Source of the DNA: Bacteroidales bacterium UBA1184
GTDB taxonomy: Bacteria; Bacteroidota; Bacteroidia; Bacteroidales; ML635J-15
Direction of reading: 5' to 3'
Assembly: GCA_002310235.1 (NCBI GenBank)
Contig: DBYO01000020.1
Span: 123,575-157,680, forward strand
Length of the DNA: 34,106 bases
Shown: one piece after another, positions 30,553 to 34,106 of the stretch
Numbering within the stretch: position 1 is the stretch's first letter
Layout: each line of letters starts with the position of its first letter
The notes under the pieces: generated by a model
Told to the model about the DNA's origin: nothing
What the model saw: only the letters and a program-made list of their open reading frames with translations
The model's database searches: none
Made by a program: the position numbers and the translations under genes

Positions 30553-31503
30553 TTAATTTTTTTTGTTGAGCATAAATATTCCACCAATGGCAATTGGAAT
30601 CCCTACATTTACAATGTATAGCAGGAGCGAGGCAAGGGCGATAGCAGTCTCTTGTGTGGTAAAAATACCAATAAAGGCAATGGCAAACGATGTCCTTATG
30701 CCTAGTTCGGCGGCGGCGATGCCTGGAATTAGGTAGGTGCATATGTAGGTTGCCGATATGGCCGCGAATGCTTCACTTGCAGGAATGTCAATGCCAAAAA
30801 ACTTTAGCGAAAGGTAAAATTGAAATGCAAATACTATGTATCTAAGCATACTTAGTGCTAGTGTGCTGAATTTCAAACGCATACAAATGTCGCATTGCGG
30901 AACATATTTTTTCAGTCGGTTCTGCACGAGTTTGGTTTTGCCCAATGCGGTTACTATTCTGTCGAACTTTATGAATAGTGCGATTACAAGTATTCCTCCA
31001 ATGGCAACAATTGTCATCAACGTGCCGAAACTTATTGCTTCATTCCCAGAAGTGCCAATCATCAAAAGTCCTGCTATGCCGAATATTATGGTTGCGCAAA
31101 ATTGTCCTATGTCGCCAAATATGGTAAGATAAGATGCCTCGGTTCGTTTTTCGGGACTGACGAAAAGTATTCGTCCAGCAAATTCGCCAGCACGGTTTGG
31201 TGTGAGGGTGCCGACAGTTACGCCAGCCATCACGGCTTTTATACTTTTGCCTAAGCCTATGCTTTGTTCAATATTGCGGATAAGCCTTTGCCATTTCCAA
31301 GACTCTATAAGCCAATTGATTGGCATGAGAAGTAGAATGCCAATTAGGATGATGGTCTGTGTGTTGCTGATGTCGGAAAAATAGCTTGGAAATTTGTCTA
31401 TGTCGGGAGATGTGGCTATTTTGTATGCCACATAAGCGTATGCCAGCACTGTTATCAGTACCTTGATTGCAATTTTTATCGCTCGTTTGTGGCTGTCTTT
31501 CAT
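30553..31503 (-). CDS. Flippase-like membrane protein (LPG synthase TM region / UPF0104), second of tandem pair
   Basis: The 316-residue integral membrane protein has eight or so hydrophobic segments. It has the PF03706-type motifs WLIESWKWQRLI, then GVTVGTLTPNRAGEFAGRIL (about 95-113), which contains the conserved P-x-R-x-G-E. The later AAAELGIRTSFAIAF segment is also family-like. It lacks the soluble C-terminal domain of MprF, so it is a stand-alone transporter-like module, usually taken as a lipid or glycolipid flippase. It starts on the last base of the preceding paralog (TAATG), so the pair is translationally coupled. The substrate is unknown. Confidence 0.9.
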   Translation of the reverse strand: MKDSHKRAIKIAIKVLITVLAYAYVAYKIATSPDIDKFPSYFSDISNTQTIILIGILLLMPINWLIESWKWQRLIRNIEQSIGLGKSIKAVMAGVTVGTLTPNRAGEFAGRILFVSPEKRTEASYLTIFGDIGQFCATIIFGIAGLLMIGTSGNEAISFGTLMTIVAIGGILVIALFIKFDRIVTALGKTKLVQNRLKKYVPQCDICMRLKFSTLALSMLRYIVFAFQFYLSLKFFGIDIPASEAFAAISATYICTYLIPGIAAAELGIRTSFAIAFIGIFTTQETAIALASLLLYIVNVGIPIAIGGIFMLNKKN

Positions 31504-32495
31504 TATTTATCCTTGTTAACCACAGGTATGAGAGCTGTGGAAATCAATCCGAAAACTATTATCAGCAGAGTCTGTAGTCCGTGTGCCACAAGTGCGAATG
31601 CGGCGCCCGTTTCGCTTGCGATGCCATAAATTATGAGTGTCTGTATTATCATGAAGTGGTACGATCCCATTCCGTTGGGCGATGGTACGATCATGCCGAA
31701 ACTTCCTGCAACAAAGAGCATTAACGCGGCAAGTATGCTTAGTCCGCTCAATTCTTCGAATGCAAAGAAGCAGAGGTAGAGCATTAGGAAGTATAAAGTC
31801 CAGATTAAGAACGAATGAAATATAATACCTGCTTTATGTTGTGCGTTTTTCAAACTTAAAATACCTATCCATAAGCCGTTTATGAATTTTGATATTTTCT
31901 GGCAGATTTTGAAGCGGTCGAGTTTTCCCTTTGCGATGACGATAAGCAAGCATAGTCCTGCAATTCCAACAATTGCTAATATAATTATTGTTGTCGGCGA
32001 GAAAATTTTTGCAAGATTATCCTTTATTTCTGGATGCTGCTCAATGAAATCTCCAAATACGTTGGCTTGTGTGACAAATGCAACTATTGTTAGTATTGCA
32101 ACAAGGATTAGGTCGAGAAGTCTCTCGCTTACCACCGTGCCTAGCACTTTTGAGAAATCTTGCTTTTCGTAGCGAGAGATAAGAGCGCAGCGTGTAACTT
32201 CGCCGAGTCGCGGAATTGCAAGGTTTGCAAAATAGGCGTTCAGAACTGCAAAAAAGGTGTTGACAAATCTTGGCTTTTCGCCTGTACTTTCGAGCATTAG
32301 CTGCCAGCGGCGGGCACGGCTTATATGGCTTAGCAGGCTAATCAATGCTGCAGGTATCAGCCATCCCCATTTTATATCCGACAGAGTGTTGAAAAAGTTA
32401 TTGAAATCGAAGTCCTTGTAAACCAGCATGAAAATGGCTATGCCAAAGCCAATGAACAGTGCAATTTTTATGGTTGTCTTTAGTTTTTTGTTCAT
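31503..32495 (-). CDS. Flippase-like membrane protein (LPG synthase TM region / UPF0104), first of tandem pair
   Basis: I start this 330-residue protein at MNKKLKTTIKIALFIGF (ATG 32495). The nine extra codons of the longer frame coincide with the promoter. About eight TM segments are present. Family motifs are SRARRWQLMLES (about 68-79), NAYFANLAIPRLGEVTRCALIS (about 95-116) with the P-R-x-G-E core, and SERLLDLI. Near the C-terminus is the second family motif, FGMIVPSPNGMGSYHF. It shares topology and motifs with the next gene and forms an operon with it (1-nt overlap). A lipid-linked substrate is inferred from the family. Confidence 0.92.
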   Translation of the reverse strand: MNKKLKTTIKIALFIGFGIAIFMLVYKDFDFNNFFNTLSDIKWGWLIPAALISLLSHISRARRWQLMLESTGEKPRFVNTFFAVLNAYFANLAIPRLGEVTRCALISRYEKQDFSKVLGTVVSERLLDLILVAILTIVAFVTQANVFGDFIEQHPEIKDNLAKIFSPTTIIILAIVGIAGLCLLIVIAKGKLDRFKICQKISKFINGLWIGILSLKNAQHKAGIIFHSFLIWTLYFLMLYLCFFAFEELSGLSILAALMLFVAGSFGMIVPSPNGMGSYHFMIIQTLIIYGIASETGAAFALVAHGLQTLLIIVFGLISTALIPVVNKDK

Positions 32496-32506
32496 ACTGG
32501 AAAATT

Positions 32507-32540
32507 TTTGCAAATATATCATTTTTTATTGCGACTTTTG
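32507..32540 (+). promoter_or_regulatory. Candidate rsmA promoter with near-zero leader
   Basis: TTTG (32507-32510), a 22-nt spacer and GACTTTTG (32533-32540; one mismatch to TAnnTTTG) are followed after only 4 nt by the rsmA ATG at 32545. Transcription would begin at or next to the start codon. Confidence 0.4.
32511..32518 (-). promoter_or_regulatory. -7 element TATATTTG for the flippase-like pair
   Basis: The minus strand reads TATATTTG, then GCAAAAATTTTCCAGT-like sequence, and then the ATG at 32495. The implied leader is about 10-12 nt. It overlaps the proposed rsmA promoter on the other strand. Confidence 0.55.
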
Positions 32541-32544
32541 CGCT

Positions 32545-33303
32545 ATGGTTAGAGCAAAAAAATATCTCGGACAGCATTTCCTTACCGATGTGAGTATTGC
32601 TACACGTATTGCCGAAGCGTTGCATAACGAATCCGGCCTTCCTGTACTAGAAATCGGTCCTGGTACTGGTGTGCTCACGCGCGAATTGGTGAAACGCAAT
32701 TTCTCAAATCTTACTTTGGTCGAAATAGATACCGAATCGGTTGAGTATCTTAAGGATAATTTTGATAATTCAAAATTTAATCTTCTTGAAGCCGACTTCT
32801 TAAAAATGGATTTGGCATCTTTTAGCGACTCCGAAATGTGTATTATTGGTAATTTCCCTTACAATATTTCTAGCCAGATTTTTTTCAAAGCATTGGATAA
32901 TAGGGAGAAAGTTTCGGAGATTGTGTGCATGATACAGAAAGAAGTCGCCGAGCGCATTGCATCGAAGGAGGGAAGTAAGGTTTACGGAATCCTTAGCGTG
33001 TTGATGCAATTATATTATAGGTGCGAATATTTGTTTACTGTCCACGAGCATGTTTTCAATCCACCTCCAAAAGTTAAGTCTGGAGTGGTTAGGTTTGTGC
33101 GTTATCGTCAGTCAATAGAGGGTGTTGACGAGAAAAAACTTTTTATGGTGGTAAAAACAGCTTTTAACCAGCGACGCAAGACCTTGCGCAATTCGTTAAA
33201 GTCGATGCTTACGCCCGAAGTGGATATGACACATCGTTTTTGGAATCTTCGTCCTGAACAGCTTTCGCCCGAGCAGTTTGTTGAATTGACGAACATGATA
33301 TAA
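32545..33303 (+). CDS. rsmA: 16S rRNA dimethyladenosine transferase RsmA (KsgA)
   Basis: I start this 252-residue protein at MVRAKKYLGQHFL (ATG 32545). KKYLGQHFLTD is the conserved N-terminus of the family. A longer frame runs back over the divergent promoter and the neighbouring gene. SAM motif I is VLEIGPGTGVLT (about 34-45), and the catalytic motif is NFPYNISSQ (about 105-113, the form usual in this phylum). FNPPPKVKSGVVRF and FNQRRKTLRNSL follow. It dimethylates A1518 and A1519 of 16S rRNA late in 30S assembly. The intergenic space to the divergent flippase-like gene is only 49 nt. Confidence 0.97.
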   Translation: MVRAKKYLGQHFLTDVSIATRIAEALHNESGLPVLEIGPGTGVLTRELVKRNFSNLTLVEIDTESVEYLKDNFDNSKFNLLEADFLKMDLASFSDSEMCIIGNFPYNISSQIFFKALDNREKVSEIVCMIQKEVAERIASKEGSKVYGILSVLMQLYYRCEYLFTVHEHVFNPPPKVKSGVVRFVRYRQSIEGVDEKKLFMVVKTAFNQRRKTLRNSLKSMLTPEVDMTHRFWNLRPEQLSPEQFVELTNMI

Positions 33304-33306
33304 TAA

Positions 33307-33337
33307 AAAAAACGCTGCCACGGCAGCGTTTTTTTTG
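33307..33337. terminator. Bidirectional terminator between rsmA and the right-edge gene
   Basis: A-run, CGCTGC, loop CACG, GCAGCG, T-run. The stem extends through the flanking A and T tracts, and the site is between convergent genes. Confidence 0.9.
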
Positions 33338-33356
33338 TTTATGAAAAATTCATATT

Positions 33357-34106
33357 TTAATACAGATCGAGTATAGGATAAATGTTTTTGTCGAGCGACA
33401 GTCTGATGAGTTTTATTCTTCTCATGTAGTCATTGTCGGTCTTGTTGATTTCGTTAACTTCCTTCAGATATTCGTTCTTCCATTCATCGTCTGCAAATGT
33501 GAAGGTTCTGAGGATTGTTCCCTGATCTGGATCATCGAATGTGCCGTTTACAATCCATGAGTACTTTTTGCCCTTCTGGAAAATCTTTTCATCGTATTTT
33601 ACAACAAATGCACTGTCTGTTGTTGCATAGTTGTAGAGCTGTTCTCCAGTTTCTTCATCATAAATCTTAAGGTACAATTTCTTCTGCTTCGGGTTCGACC
33701 AGTAGAGAATTACCTGGTTTTCAACAACCATAGCATCATCGAATGGGTCGCGAATGATGTCGCCAACAGCACGATAAACACCGCCGCTCTTGCGTTCCTT
33801 CTGCGAATTCTGAATCATGTTGTTTGCTATGTAGTTGAAGAATTCCTGTGTAAGGTTGCTATTACCAACATCTTCGTAAATCTTGTTGAGGTCGGTAACT
33901 GAATAAGTTCCAGGAGTGTTGATTCCCATAGGAACATCGTTCTTGTTGGTAAGTACTACGTACGAACCTGACGGAACCTTGAGAGAACTCTTCGACGAGA
34001 TGTAGCTGTCCCTTACTAGGTTGGTTTCTACCTTCTTGTCAACAATCTTCGGGCTTCCAGAGAAATAGAAAACCTTATACTCACTTGTCTGAGCGCTTAA
34101 ACTTAT
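33357..34106 (-). CDS. Exported protein of unknown function, N-terminus cut by window edge
   Basis: The frame is open from the right edge to TAA at 33357, giving 249 residues. An internal Met at 33929 is not the start: 59 codons upstream of it are in frame and read as the end of a signal peptide (ISLSAQTSE) followed by YKVFYFSGSPKIVDKK. Only a short part of the signal peptide is therefore missing. The first 70 residues resemble a FecR-like or beta-sandwich module (SGSPKIV, SYISSKSSLKVPSGSYVVL, GINTPGTYSVTDL). The middle third has YWSNPKQKKLYLKIYDEETG and the end is charged and helical (NEINKTDNDYMRRIKLIR). No family is confidently recognised. A periplasmic or envelope location is inferred. 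Confidence 0.75.
   Translation of the reverse strand: MSLSAQTSEYKVFYFSGSPKIVDKKVETNLVRDSYISSKSSLKVPSGSYVVLTNKNDVPMGINTPGTYSVTDLNKIYEDVGNSNLTQEFFNYIANNMIQNSQKERKSGGVYRAVGDIIRDPFDDAMVVENQVILYWSNPKQKKLYLKIYDEETGEQLYNYATTDSAFVVKYDEKIFQKGKKYSWIVNGTFDDPDQGTILRTFTFADDEWKNEYLKEVNEINKTDNDYMRRIKLIRLSLDKNIYPILDLY

Noticed and set aside
25261..32495. Defence island or biosynthetic cluster
   Set aside because: No nuclease, helicase, toxin, synthase or mobile gene is present; the genes are envelope and housekeeping functions.
33930..34106. Starting the right-edge gene at the internal ATG 33929
   Set aside because: The same frame continues to the window edge and encodes the end of a signal peptide, so the protein is cut by the edge rather than starting there.

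Overview
The window looks like an ordinary chromosomal stretch from a member of the Bacteroidota, most likely the order Bacteroidales. Evidence: two secreted proteins end in type IX secretion (T9SS) C-terminal sorting domains; there is a PorE-like TPR/PD40/OmpA protein, a DUF2723 membrane protein and paired DUF4369/TlpA-type thioredoxin-fold proteins; and most promoters fit the Bacteroides form (TAnnTTTG at -7, sometimes TTTG/TTG about 19-20 nt further upstream). I see no integrase, transposase, CRISPR array, rRNA or phage gene. The species cannot be named from this sequence alone.

Layout. 1-7.2 kb (all minus): the N-terminal part of sufS at the left edge, a T9SS-exported LamG/FnIII/Omp28-like protein, a carboxypeptidase-regulatory-domain protein behind a DegT-family aminotransferase, an unlisted 56-residue ORF, the PorE-like protein and a DUF1294 membrane protein. 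7.2-9.4 kb: tRNA-Phe (minus), then an M16 peptidase and an O-methyltransferase (plus). 9.4-17.3 kb: typA (minus) diverges from a transaldolase and a YciO-family gene (plus), followed by a 1077-residue Ig-repeat T9SS protein, ftsX and a cupin, joined by 1-nt TAATG overlaps. 17.3-19.7 kb (minus): an Fe-S assembly group (thioredoxin, sufE, MIP18-family) and the ribosomal operon rpsF-rpsR-rplI. 19.9-25.3 kb (minus): a DUF47/PiT phosphate-transport pair, then a DUF2723 protein overlapping a small lipoprotein gene. 25.3-32.5 kb (minus): two paralogous thioredoxin-fold lipid-envelope-side proteins, an LTA-synthase-like sulfatase, tRNA-Arg and two paralogous flippase-like membrane proteins. The right end holds rsmA/ksgA (plus) and a secreted protein cut by the window edge.

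Themes are envelope and cell-surface biology (T9SS cargo, PorE-like anchor, sulfatase, flippase-like pair, DUF2723), Fe-S cluster assembly and translation housekeeping.

The most unusual signal is not a gene. Several intergenic gaps hold short arrays of degenerate words repeated at a strict 7- or 8-nt step. The unit sequence differs at every site. One array runs through the stop codon of the sulfatase gene. Beside one array are four copies of a tiny CGGC-n-AGCC element. No clear new multi-gene system (defence, biosynthetic or mobile) is evident.
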